This document shows, one piece after another, positions 28,372 through 38,677 of a stretch of DNA of 64,000 bases. The notes beneath the pieces are model-generated. The model did not search any database. It worked only from the letters and a program-made list of their open reading frames with translations, and was not told the origin of the DNA. Numbering within the stretch: the stretch's first letter is position 1; each line of letters starts with the position of its first letter. This DNA comes from Alteriqipengyuania halimionae (lineage in GTDB: Bacteria > Pseudomonadota > Alphaproteobacteria > Sphingomonadales > Sphingomonadaceae): the NCBI RefSeq assembly GCF_009827575.1, contig NZ_WTYR01000001.1, positions 930,001 to 994,000 of the forward strand, in the 5' to 3' direction. A program made the translations under genes and the position numbers.

Positions 28372-28848
28372 TCAGTTGGCCGCCTCGCCCACGCGCTCCA
28401 CCTTGGCATCGAGACTGGTCTTGTCGCCATCGGCGAAGGTCAGGGTGATCTCCCTGGTCGCGCTTTCGTCGGCGGGATCGATTCCGAATACCATCGCGTG
28501 TAGCCCGCCTTGCTCGAGCGCAACCGTCTGCCCGGCGGGGATGGCGATACCGTCGACCGTTTCCATGGTCATCACGCCGTTGTCCATCTTGCTTTCATGC
28601 AGCTCGACCCGATCGGCCCCATCGAGATAGATCGCCGCGAGCTCGGTTTCCTTGTCGGACGTGTTGGCGAGCGTGAGATAGATCGCGCCGGGCCGTCCGT
28701 CGACGACCGGCAGGACGAGCCGCGCATCGCTGACCGTGATCCCGGCCTTGGCGTCCATGCCTTCGATGGGTTCGGCAGTGGGCTGTTCGGTAGCGCTATC
28801 GCACCCGGCAAGCAGGGCCAAGCCGAGGAAAAGGGGAGTCCAGCGCAT
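28372..28848 (-). CDS. PCuAC-type copper chaperone lipoprotein
   Basis: Periplasmic copper(I) chaperone of the PCuAC family that helps assemble the CuA or CuB site of cytochrome oxidase; 158 residues from the ATG at 28848. The signal ends in a lipobox LLAGC. The copper motif is recognisable: the H and M of [16 protein letters not shown], then after a spacer the H and M of GGLHAMVFG. The frame is open further upstream to 28920, but the signal peptide decides the start. It heads the minus-strand operon with the two genes downstream. Confidence 0.9.
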   Translation of the reverse strand: MRWTPLFLGLALLAGCDSATEQPTAEPIEGMDAKAGITVSDARLVLPVVDGRPGAIYLTLANTSDKETELAAIYLDGADRVELHESKMDNGVMTMETVDGIAIPAGQTVALEQGGLHAMVFGIDPADESATREITLTFADGDKTSLDAKVERVGEAAN

Positions 28849-28898
28849 ATCGTCGTGTCCTTCGTCGAAACAGGTGGCCCGACTAGCGATGCCAATCC

Positions 28899-28926
28899 CT
28901 TGCGACAAGAAAAACCCCACCTATAT
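28899..28926 (+). promoter_or_regulatory. Heat-shock (RpoH, sigma-32 type) promoter of dnaK
   Basis: CTTGCG at 28899-28904 and CTATAT at 28921-28926 with 16 bases between them agree with the alphaproteobacterial RpoH consensus (CTTG then CYTATNT). The site is about 100 bases before the dnaK ATG and is oriented toward it. It overlaps the region upstream of the divergent PCuAC gene. Confidence 0.75.
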
Positions 28927-29023
28927 CGCCCTCGTCAATACACGAGCCGCCAAGCGGACTTGCCGGGCATCCGGGGGTCCAACGAAGCGGCGTCCAACAA
29001 CGAAGCAACAGGCAGGAATACAT

Positions 29024-30955
<1,932 letters not shown>

Positions 30956-30962
30956 GCCCGAT

Positions 30963-31014
30963 GCAAACCACCACCGCCACCGATGCCCCGCGCATCGGTG
31001 GCGGTAAGGTTTGC
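30963..31014 (+). promoter_or_regulatory. Long dnaK-dnaJ intergenic hairpin
   Basis: A perfect 13-bp stem (ACCGCCACCGATG with CATCGGTGGCGGT, 30973-30985 and 30993-31005) with a 7-base loop is extended outward by a second 7-bp stem (GCAAACC with GGTTTGC, 30963-30969 and 31008-31014) across a small internal loop. No T run follows, so it is unlikely to be a simple terminator. It may attenuate read-through, or protect the dnaK message from 3' decay so that DnaK is made in excess over DnaJ. Confidence 0.75.
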
Positions 31015-31026
31015 GGGACCTGACCT

Positions 31027-32157
31027 ATGCCAGCTACCAGCATCGATTATTACGAAACGCTCGGCGTCTCCCGCACTGCGGATGGCGCCACGATCAAGAG
31101 CGCCTATCGCAAGCTCGCGATGCAGCACCACCCGGATCGCAATCCGGGCTGCAACGAGAGCGAAGGCAAGTTCAAGGCAATCAGTGAAGCCTATGATTGC
31201 CTGAAGGATCCGCAGAAGCGTGCGGCCTACGACCAATACGGCCACGAACGCTACACCCAGGCCGCCAGCGGCGGTGGCGGTGGACGCGGCCATCCGGGCG
31301 GCGATTTTGCCGATCTGGGCGATATCTTCGAAACCATCTTCGGCGGATTTGCTGGAGGTGGCGGTCGCCAGCAGGCGCGTCGCGGTGCCGATCTGCGCTA
31401 CAATCTCGAAGTCACCCTCGTTGAGGCCTTCCACGGCGCCGAACGCCAGATCACCATCGAAACCAGCCAGGTCTGCGAGACCTGCGAAGGCGATGGCGCC
31501 GAACCGGGCACGGGCTTGCGGACCTGCAATCTCTGCAAGGGTGTGGGCCAGGTTCGCGCGCAGCAGGGTTTCTTCATGGTCGAGCGCACCTGCCCCAATT
31601 GTCACGGCCGCGGCCAGGTGATCGAAAAGCCGTGCCATTCCTGCGGCGGCGAGGGTCGTGTCGACAAGCCGACCACGCTCGACATCACCATCCCCAAGGG
31701 CGTCGACACCGGCACGCGTATCCGCCTTTCGGGCAAGGGCGAGGCCGGGCCGTTCGGCTCCGCGCCGGGCGATCTCTACATTTTCCTGCGCGTGAAAGAC
31801 CACAAGGTGTTCGAGCGCGACGGATCGAACCTCGTTACCGAAGTGCCGATCAGTTTCACCACGGCAGCGCTTGGCGGTTGCATCTCGATCCCCAATCTCG
31901 ATGGTGAGACAGTGTCGATCGACATCCCCGCAGGCATCCAGTCGGGCAAGCAATTGCGTCGCCGGGGCGCGGGCATGCCGGTGTTGCAGGCGCGCGGTCG
32001 CGGCGACCTGATCGCCGAAATCGTGGTCGAGACGCCGACCAAGCTCTCCAAGGAGCAGAAGGCGATCCTCGAGCAGTTCCGCGAAACCGAGACCGGTGAC
32101 GAATGCCCGAACTCGAAGGGCTTCTTCGACCGGCTCAAGGATGCGTTCGCAGGCTAG
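31027..32157 (+). CDS. dnaJ: Chaperone protein DnaJ (Hsp40)
   Basis: Co-chaperone that stimulates DnaK ATPase and delivers substrates; 376 residues, a full type I DnaJ. The J domain has HHPDRNPG (HPD motif) near residues 34-41. A glycine/phenylalanine-rich stretch follows (GGGGGRGHPGGDF). The zinc region carries four repeats: CETCEGDG, CNLCKGVG, CPNCHGRG and CHSCGGEG. The C-terminal substrate domains are complete. It is 71 bases after dnaK, with the hairpin between. Its stop overlaps the stop of the convergent patatin gene in CTAG. Confidence 0.98.
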   Translation: MPATSIDYYETLGVSRTADGATIKSAYRKLAMQHHPDRNPGCNESEGKFKAISEAYDCLKDPQKRAAYDQYGHERYTQAASGGGGGRGHPGGDFADLGDIFETIFGGFAGGGGRQQARRGADLRYNLEVTLVEAFHGAERQITIETSQVCETCEGDGAEPGTGLRTCNLCKGVGQVRAQQGFFMVERTCPNCHGRGQVIEKPCHSCGGEGRVDKPTTLDITIPKGVDTGTRIRLSGKGEAGPFGSAPGDLYIFLRVKDHKVFERDGSNLVTEVPISFTTAALGGCISIPNLDGETVSIDIPAGIQSGKQLRRRGAGMPVLQARGRGDLIAEIVVETPTKLSKEQKAILEQFRETETGDECPNSKGFFDRLKDAFAG

Positions 32158-34466
32158 CCCATACGCGCTTCGACTTCTGCGCGTATCCTGTCGACCAAGT
32201 CACGATCGGCTTTCAGACGCGGCTGTTCCTCGTCGAGCACGGCATTGAACAGTGCGCGTTTGAAATCCCGGATCGTTTCGGTGTCGAGCCGCTCGTCGAG
32301 CGTTGAGTTGATGATGTCGATCATCCGCTCGGCGCCGTGGAGCCGCCCCCACAGATAATCGTTCTCGCGATAGGTCCGGCTGAAAAAGGCCCCGAAATTG
32401 TAGAATTCGGTTCCGCGTAGCGTCTCCGAGGTACCGCCGTCGCGGATGGACAGGGCGTCGTCAGGGCTGATCCGGTCGACTTTTACCGGATCGAATTCGG
32501 TCAGTCCTTCGCCGCGCAACAGGGGCAGGGTCACCGTGTCGAAAAACGGGAAGCCGAGATAGGACAGCAGCATCCGGCGCTTGAGCGCGCTCGAGAGCTG
32601 GCTCATCGTATTGGCCAGCAGTTGGTCGACCGCGAGGTCGGTCTCCTTGAGCCCACGCCGTTCGCCGATTGCCTCGAGCACCACGCCGGGATCGGCCTCA
32701 AACGCTTCTGCAATCTCGGCGAAGCCTTCCCCTAGCGACGAGGCAGGTTCGCGATCGAGGTACATGGACAGCGCATCGTAGACTGCACTGCGCGCGATCT
32801 CGCGCTCATTTTCCGGAATCGACTCCTCGCCCTCCCAGTCGCGGGTGAGCCGCCGCGCAAGCAGACGCAAGCGGCGGATCCGGAACGGGAGGTCGTGTGT
32901 GCGGAAGAATTCGATAGCCTCCGCGCTCGCTGCGCCCTTCGCTCCCGAAATCTGCAATCCGCGCTCATCGCGCAGATAGCGGTGCAGCCGCGCATCGATC
33001 TCTCCGGTTTCGAGCCCGAGTTCGGGTGCCCCCTCGCGGATGGTCGCGGCGAGCGTGGTTACGATCCCGTTGAACTTCGCTTCGCCGTATCCGTGAAAGG
33101 CATAACCCGCCTGCTTGGCGGCGGCGGTCTGCGCCTTGCCACGCCAGGCCGTGAGCCGCGCGACCGTCGGGCTGTCGAGAAACAGGGTGCGGCCAAACAG
33201 CTTTTCGACCGTCGCTGTGACATCGGGACGCAAGGCCTCGACCGTGTCGCGCAACCGTTCGACCTCGCGCGAATGGGCTGCCAACTGGTCGAGGCTGTCG
33301 CGCACCGGCTGCTCGCGCGGAATCGTCGAGAGCGAGCCGAAGATCACAGGGAAGAACCCTGGCGGGCGATCGTCTTCGCGCAAAGCTCTACCAACGCGAT
33401 CGGGCCGCGGATCGATATAGACGATGCGGCGATCCACCTCGCGCTGGGCTGGGCGTTCGGACAGGAGGGAGATCACTTGCTCGAACGGCGCATTGTTGAG
33501 GACCGAGCCATCGATCAACGCGACCCGGTCGAGATTTCCAGCGCGCGCATGGGCGGGCAGCAGCTTGCGCAGATAGCGATCGCGCCGAGGCCAGTCTATT
33601 TCGCGCTCGGCCACAAGTTTGTCGAGTTCGGCAAGCTGGAAGGCAGGGAACGCACCGGGAAAACTGGCCGTGGCGCGGGCGGCGAGCACCAGTTCGGGCC
33701 GCGCTGCCAATTGCTCTCCGCCGAAAGCGCGGAAGCCCATGGTCAGACGATGTTCGCTCTCTGCAACCTGCGACGGACTGTGCAGGCGCAGGGTTTCGAG
33801 ATGGCCCTTGAAATCCGTTGCGGTGACGATCGCATCGAGCGGATGGTTGGGCGGGAGCAGGCGAGGACCGCACGCCTTGTCTTTCATCGCCACCAGGGCG
33901 TTGTCTATCAGACGGCTGAAATGGATCCCCGAAAACGGCGGCTCGAACCAGCGCGAGCGGATAAGGCGCGACAGCTTGTTCCGCACCTCGTTACGCGTTT
34001 CGGGCGCTACGCTTTCGTTGATCGCGTTTCCGGGGCGATTGAGCAATGCGAGTATCAGCGGCGAGGCGAGCGATTTTGCATAGCGCGTCCACAGCTGTGC
34101 ATCGGGATCGAGCAGACGATCGGTGTCAGCCTCGGCCAGCCACATTTCGGTCAGCGGTTCGAGCGAGCCGCCGTTGTGCAGCGCTTCGGCCAGAAAGAGC
34201 CCGTTGATACCGCCAGCGCTCGAGCCGGCGATGATATCGTTCAGCACCCGCAGCCGGATTCCCGAACGATCTTCGATGGTTTCCAGGAAGCGGCGGTAAA
34301 CCCTTGCCGTGGCGGATAATTCCTGCGCTTTTTCTCCAGGATCGCGGTGGAAGTCGCAACTCGCTCGCGCGACGTGCCAGACTTCCTTGGTCACGCCATG
34401 CATATAGACCGCAAGGCTGATGCCGCCATAGCAGACAAGGGCGATCCTGAGTTCCTTCTGGCGCAT
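32154..34466 (-). CDS. Patatin-like phospholipase family protein (DUF3376-type)
   Basis: Predicted acyl-hydrolase of about 770 residues. The patatin domain has LVCYGGISLAVYMHG (oxyanion region), the nucleophile elbow IIAGSSAGGINGLF with GxSxG, and the catalytic aspartate in ALIDGSVLNNAPF. The long C-terminal region is helical and typical of the large bacterial patatin-like proteins rather than of short phospholipases. The ATG at 34466 (MRQKELRIALVCYGG) is preferred to a TTG at 34502. The substrate is unknown, with membrane lipids as the usual guess. It is divergent from radA. Confidence 0.88.
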   Translation of the reverse strand: MRQKELRIALVCYGGISLAVYMHGVTKEVWHVARASCDFHRDPGEKAQELSATARVYRRFLETIEDRSGIRLRVLNDIIAGSSAGGINGLFLAEALHNGGSLEPLTEMWLAEADTDRLLDPDAQLWTRYAKSLASPLILALLNRPGNAINESVAPETRNEVRNKLSRLIRSRWFEPPFSGIHFSRLIDNALVAMKDKACGPRLLPPNHPLDAIVTATDFKGHLETLRLHSPSQVAESEHRLTMGFRAFGGEQLAARPELVLAARATASFPGAFPAFQLAELDKLVAEREIDWPRRDRYLRKLLPAHARAGNLDRVALIDGSVLNNAPFEQVISLLSERPAQREVDRRIVYIDPRPDRVGRALREDDRPPGFFPVIFGSLSTIPREQPVRDSLDQLAAHSREVERLRDTVEALRPDVTATVEKLFGRTLFLDSPTVARLTAWRGKAQTAAAKQAGYAFHGYGEAKFNGIVTTLAATIREGAPELGLETGEIDARLHRYLRDERGLQISGAKGAASAEAIEFFRTHDLPFRIRRLRLLARRLTRDWEGEESIPENEREIARSAVYDALSMYLDREPASSLGEGFAEIAEAFEADPGVVLEAIGERRGLKETDLAVDQLLANTMSQLSSALKRRMLLSYLGFPFFDTVTLPLLRGEGLTEFDPVKVDRISPDDALSIRDGGTSETLRGTEFYNFGAFFSRTYRENDYLWGRLHGAERMIDIINSTLDERLDTETIRDFKRALFNAVLDEEQPRLKADRDLVDRIRAEVEARMG

Positions 34467-34546
34467 TGTCACCGTGATGGCAGGGACCGTGGAGCGGGGC
34501 AACAGCGACGCTTGTGTTCCGCAAATGTTCTGGCTAACGAATGGTC

Positions 34547-35929
34547 ATGGCAAAGCCCAAGAAACGTTATGTCTGCCAGGCCTGCGGAAGCGTCGCGTCG
34601 CGCTGGCAGGGGCAGTGCGGCGAGTGCAAGGAATGGAACTCGCTGGTCGAGGATGCCCCGGCGACGGTGTTTTCCCAAAAGCACGATCTGTCCTCCGGCG
34701 GGCGCCTCATCGCGCTCGAAGGGATGGAGGAGGTCGGCACCCCTCCCGAGCGTTTGACCACCGGCCTCGCCGAATTCGATCGCGCGCTGGGCGGCGGTCT
34801 GGTTGCAGGCAGCGCGATCCTGATGGGGGGCGATCCGGGGATCGGGAAGTCGACCCTGCTCCTGCAAGCGGCGGCCAATATCGCCAAAAGCGGCCCCAGG
34901 AACATGGGCGGCGCGGTGTATATTTCGGGCGAGGAAGCCGCGGCGCAGGTCCGCATGCGCGCCCGTAGGTTGGACGTGGCCGATGCGCCGGTGCGGTTGG
35001 CCAGCGCAACCAATGTGCGCGATATCCTCACCACGCTGGGGCAGGGCGCTCCGCCCGCATTGATCGTGATCGATTCGATCCAGACGATGTATTCCGACCA
35101 GATCGAAGGCGCGCCGGGTACGGTGAGCCAGGTGCGCGGGTGCGCGTTCGAGCTGATCCGCTTCGCCAAGGAATGCGGGAGTGCGCTGGTCCTGGTCGGT
35201 CACGTGACCAAGGACGGCAACATCGCCGGCCCGCGCGTGCTCGAACACATGGTCGATGTCGTGCTCGCGTTCGAGGGCGAGCGATCGCACCAGTACCGGA
35301 TCCTGCGCGGGCTCAAGAACCGCTTCGGCCCGGTGGACGAGATCGGGGTGTTCGCGATGGGCGCCGAAGGACTGGCCGAGGTTGCGAACCCCTCGTCGCT
35401 GTTCCTTTCGGGTCGCGAAGACCCGGTGGCGGGAAGCGCCGTGTTCCCAGCCATCGAGGGGACACGCCCGGTGCTGGTAGAAATCCAGGCGCTGGTGGTG
35501 CGCCTGCAAAGCGGGGCGACACCGCGCCGAGCCGTGGTGGGTTGGGACAGCGGACGATTGGCAATGCTGCTCGCCGTGCTCGAATCTCGCTGCGGACTGA
35601 ATTTCTCCTCGGCCGAAGTCTATCTCAATGTTGCCGGGGGCTATCGTCTTGCCGATCCGGCCGCCGATGTCGCGGTCTGTGCGGCGCTCGTGTCGGCGAT
35701 GGCGGACAAGCCTCTGGCGGCACGTGCGACCTGGTTCGGCGAAGTTTCGCTGGCGGGCGAGGTGCGACCGGTCGCCCATTCGGCCATGCGGCTGCGCGAA
35801 GCGGCAAAGCTCGGCTTCGACAATTCCAACGGACCTCCGATCGACGAAGCCAAGAGTATCGAGGGAGTTAACCACCGCTCGATCGATCTCCTGCCCAAAC
35901 TCGTTGACCGCATCATGGGTGGGGCCTAA
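34547..35929 (+). CDS. radA: DNA repair protein RadA
   Basis: RecA-related branch-migration ATPase of recombination; 460 residues. The N-terminal zinc finger is CQACGS...CGECKEW within the first 35 residues. The ATPase has Walker A GGDPGIGKSTLLLQ, the RadA motif LKNRFGPVDEIGVF, and a Lon-like C-terminal domain (VNVAGGYRL-type, here LNVAGGYRLADPAADVA). ATG 34547 (MAKPKKRYVCQAC) is the family-typical start, with another in-frame ATG two codons upstream. cvpA follows after 11 bases. Confidence 0.97.
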   Translation: MAKPKKRYVCQACGSVASRWQGQCGECKEWNSLVEDAPATVFSQKHDLSSGGRLIALEGMEEVGTPPERLTTGLAEFDRALGGGLVAGSAILMGGDPGIGKSTLLLQAAANIAKSGPRNMGGAVYISGEEAAAQVRMRARRLDVADAPVRLASATNVRDILTTLGQGAPPALIVIDSIQTMYSDQIEGAPGTVSQVRGCAFELIRFAKECGSALVLVGHVTKDGNIAGPRVLEHMVDVVLAFEGERSHQYRILRGLKNRFGPVDEIGVFAMGAEGLAEVANPSSLFLSGREDPVAGSAVFPAIEGTRPVLVEIQALVVRLQSGATPRRAVVGWDSGRLAMLLAVLESRCGLNFSSAEVYLNVAGGYRLADPAADVAVCAALVSAMADKPLAARATWFGEVSLAGEVRPVAHSAMRLREAAKLGFDNSNGPPIDEAKSIEGVNHRSIDLLPKLVDRIMGGA

Positions 35930-35940
35930 TTCCCCCAACA

Positions 35941-36489
35941 ATGACGGGTTTCGATTTAGTTGTATTGCTGATCGTGGGGCTTGGCGCGATCACCGGGTTC
36001 ATGCGTGGGTTCGTGGAGGAAGTCCTCGGGCTGTTCGCCTGGGTCTGCGCAATTCTTGCGATCCGTTTCCTGCACACTCCGCTGACGGCGGCGATCGCTC
36101 CCTATCTCGATTTCAATAATGGCGCACCGGTGCTGGCGTTCGCGATCCTGCTGCTGGTGCCCTATGCCGTGGTGAAAGTGATCGCGAACAATTTCGGCGA
36201 ATCGATGCGGAACTCTCCGCTTGGCCCGTTCGACCGCTTGCTCGGCTTCGGGTTCGGGACGGTGAAGGGCGTGATCATCACCGTTTTCGCGTTCTCGGTC
36301 CTGGTGCTGGGGTACGATTCTGTGTGGGGCATCAGTGGACGCCCCGCCTGGATGACGCAGGCGCGGAGCTACACTTTCATCAATTCCGCCAGCCAGTCGC
36401 TGGTCGAAATAATTGCCGAGCGTCGTCAGGCGCTGGAGCGTGAGCGGGCAGAGGAATCGGCCGGGACCGAACCCGAAACCGCCAGCTGA
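35941..36489 (+). CDS. cvpA: CvpA family membrane protein
   Basis: Inner-membrane protein related to E. coli CvpA, which is linked to colicin V production and envelope homeostasis; 182 residues. Four hydrophobic helices are visible (FDLVVLLIVGLGAITGFMRG, FVEEVLGLFAWVCAILAI, VLAFAILLLVPYAVVKVI, LGFGFGTVKGVIITVFAF). The conserved G..RGFVEEVLGLFAW segment is a family hallmark. The C-terminal tail is charged and cytoplasmic. It is 11 bases after radA and one base before the next gene. Confidence 0.92.
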   Translation: MTGFDLVVLLIVGLGAITGFMRGFVEEVLGLFAWVCAILAIRFLHTPLTAAIAPYLDFNNGAPVLAFAILLLVPYAVVKVIANNFGESMRNSPLGPFDRLLGFGFGTVKGVIITVFAFSVLVLGYDSVWGISGRPAWMTQARSYTFINSASQSLVEIIAERRQALERERAEESAGTEPETAS

Positions 36490-36490
36490 C

Positions 36491-36937
36491 ATGGCGGGTG
36501 ACACCGCGGGTACGGCGGAACTCTATACACCCGAGATGCTGCGCCTGGCGACCGAGCTCGCCGATTTCCCGCTTGCGGGGGAATGGCAGAACATGGGCGA
36601 AGCGCGATCGACCACCTGCGGCAGCACGCTGCGATTGGGATGCGATCTTGATCCCGATCGCCGGATCGCCGGGCTTGGCCTGCAGGTAAGCGCCTGCGCG
36701 ATCGGACAGGCCGCTGCGGCGATCTTTGCACATCATGCCGTTGGCCGGAACGAGCGCGAGATTGTAGATTGCCTCGCCGGGCTCCACGCCTGGCTCGCTG
36801 GAGAGGGCAAACGGCCCGCCTGGCCCAGGCTCGACCTGCTCGACCGTGCCAGTAATTATCCTGGCCGTCATGGCGCCATCCTGTTGCCGTGGACGGCTGC
36901 CGCCAAGGCGCTTTCCCTCCCGGCGGAGCCGGAGTAG
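36491..36937 (+). CDS. Iron-sulfur cluster scaffold-like protein (NifU/IscU N-terminal family)
   Basis: A 148-residue protein with the U-type fold pattern: LYTPEMLRLATELADFPL at the start, then TTCGSTLRLGCDLD with the first cysteine, and VSACAIGQAAAAIF with a second. The third conserved cysteine of a true IscU is less clear (VDCLAGLHAWL). So it may be a degenerate scaffold or regulatory homologue. Similar short proteins accompany cvpA in other alphaproteobacteria. The ATG at 36491 follows the cvpA stop after one base. Confidence 0.75.
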   Translation: MAGDTAGTAELYTPEMLRLATELADFPLAGEWQNMGEARSTTCGSTLRLGCDLDPDRRIAGLGLQVSACAIGQAAAAIFAHHAVGRNEREIVDCLAGLHAWLAGEGKRPAWPRLDLLDRASNYPGRHGAILLPWTAAAKALSLPAEPE

Positions 36938-36973
36938 AACATCTCCCGATATCAATTCGCTAGGGGGAGAGCG

Positions 36974-38671
36974 ATGGGGGATACGTTGCACGGGCAAGAG
37001 CCCACGGCGAAGGAATTGCGGCTCGTCATCGCCGCCAGTTCGGCCGGCACGGTGTTCGAGTGGTACGATTTCTTCATCTACGGAACGCTCGCCTACATCC
37101 TGAAGGATGCGTTCTACGACGTCGATAACGATACGCTTGGGCTGCTTCTCGTCTGGTCGACCTTTGCGGTCGGTTTCGCATTCCGCCCGATCGGCGCCAT
37201 CCTTTTCGGGTTTCTCGGCGACAGGCTGGGGCGCAAATACACCTTCCTCGTCACCGTCACGCTGATGGGGATCGCCACAGCCGGAGTCGGGATGATCCCG
37301 ACGGTCGGTTACGTCGAAGGTACCTATGGGAGCGCCTGGATCGTGGCGGTACCGATCCTCGTCATCCTGTTGAGGATTATGCAGGGTCTCGCTCTCGGCG
37401 GCGAATATGGCGGCGCAGCGATCTATGTCGCCGAACATGCCCCGCCCGAAAAACGCGGGTTCTATACCGGGTTCATCCAGGCGAGCGTGGTGGGCGGCTT
37501 CGTCCTGTCCATCGCCGTGATCCTGCTTTGCCGGGCCATTCTGCCCGAAGAACAGTTCACGGCCGAAGGCTGGGGGTGGCGCGTACCCTTCCTGCTATCG
37601 ATCATCCTGCTGGCAGTGTCGCTCTGGATGCGGCTCAAACTGTCGGAGAGCCCCGTATTCCAGGCGATGCGCGAAGCTGGCGAGACGGCGGGGAATCCCT
37701 TCGTCGAGAGCTTCACCTATCCCGGCAACAAGAAGCGCATCCTGGTCGCATTTGGCGTCACCGGGGTGCTGACCACCATCTGGTACACCGCCTTTTTCTC
37801 CGGCCTTGGCTTTCTGCGCGGTCCGATGCGGCTCGACGAGACGCTGGTCGAATGGCTGCTCCTGCTGGCCGGGCTGATTGCGATGAGTTTCTACGTCATC
37901 GTTGGCAAATGGTCGGATCGGGGGGGCCGCAAGAAACCGATCGTGATCGGTGCGGTGGCAGCTCTGGCGCTGTTGTTTCCGATTTTTTGGGGATTGGGCG
38001 CGCTCGCCAATCCGGGCCTTGCGCGCACGGCAGCGGATGTCCCGGTGGTCGTCTCCGGTCCGGAGTGTCGCACCGATCCCTTTGCCGACCTGTTCGATCG
38101 CGCGCAGAGCGATTGCGGAAAGGTGCTCGAAACGCTGATCGCCAACGGGGTCGCGTATTCCGTCGTCCAGGCAGATGATCTGGTCGTAACCGCCGCCGAT
38201 ACGACTATCACGCTCGACGACACATGGTTCGCCGCGAACGAGGGAGCATCCTCCGCCCGCGCAGCAGGATTGCAGGCGGCGCTGACGGAGCGTGGGTTCG
38301 ATTTCTCGCGCCAGGTTCCGCCGCTCCCCAACCTTGTCGGCATCCTTTTCTTGCTGCTGGGTCTCGGCGTGCTGTCTGCGCTCACTTACGGGTCGGTGGC
38401 CGCGCTTCTGACCGAGATGTTCCCGGCGAAAATCCGCTACAGCTCGATGTCGATTCCCTATCATTTCGGCGCGGGCTACCTTGGCGGCTTCCTGCCCTTG
38501 ATTGCCGGGATCATCGTCGCGCGCACAGGCAACGTCTATGCTGGCCTGTGGTACACGATCGCAGTGGTCGCGGTGGGGCTGGTTATCGTATTATGGGGGG
38601 TGAAGAGCGGCCCGCCGCGCGATTTCGATGATTCGGGAACACCGCCGCCGGTTTCCCCTGCTGCCCCTTAG
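36974..38671 (+). CDS. MHS-type major facilitator transporter
   Basis: Inner-membrane symporter of the metabolite:H+ subfamily (proline/betaine/shikimate-like); 565 residues with 12 helices. The family signature is present: FEWYDFFIYGTLAYIL near residues 29-44 and FGFLGDRLGRKYTFLV near 79-94. An unusual loop of about 100 residues lies between helices near residues 345-445 and has two cysteines (SGPECRTDPF, AQSDCGKVL). The substrate cannot be read from sequence. The start has AGGGGGAGAG before the ATG. Confidence 0.9.
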   Translation: MGDTLHGQEPTAKELRLVIAASSAGTVFEWYDFFIYGTLAYILKDAFYDVDNDTLGLLLVWSTFAVGFAFRPIGAILFGFLGDRLGRKYTFLVTVTLMGIATAGVGMIPTVGYVEGTYGSAWIVAVPILVILLRIMQGLALGGEYGGAAIYVAEHAPPEKRGFYTGFIQASVVGGFVLSIAVILLCRAILPEEQFTAEGWGWRVPFLLSIILLAVSLWMRLKLSESPVFQAMREAGETAGNPFVESFTYPGNKKRILVAFGVTGVLTTIWYTAFFSGLGFLRGPMRLDETLVEWLLLLAGLIAMSFYVIVGKWSDRGGRKKPIVIGAVAALALLFPIFWGLGALANPGLARTAADVPVVVSGPECRTDPFADLFDRAQSDCGKVLETLIANGVAYSVVQADDLVVTAADTTITLDDTWFAANEGASSARAAGLQAALTERGFDFSRQVPPLPNLVGILFLLLGLGVLSALTYGSVAALLTEMFPAKIRYSSMSIPYHFGAGYLGGFLPLIAGIIVARTGNVYAGLWYTIAVVAVGLVIVLWGVKSGPPRDFDDSGTPPPVSPAAP

Positions 38672-38677
38672 GACTTC

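Noticed and set aside
28849-28920. Longer start of the PCuAC protein at 28920
   Set aside because: It would place polar sequence before the lipoprotein signal and overlap the dnaK promoter. ATG 28848 begins the signal exactly.
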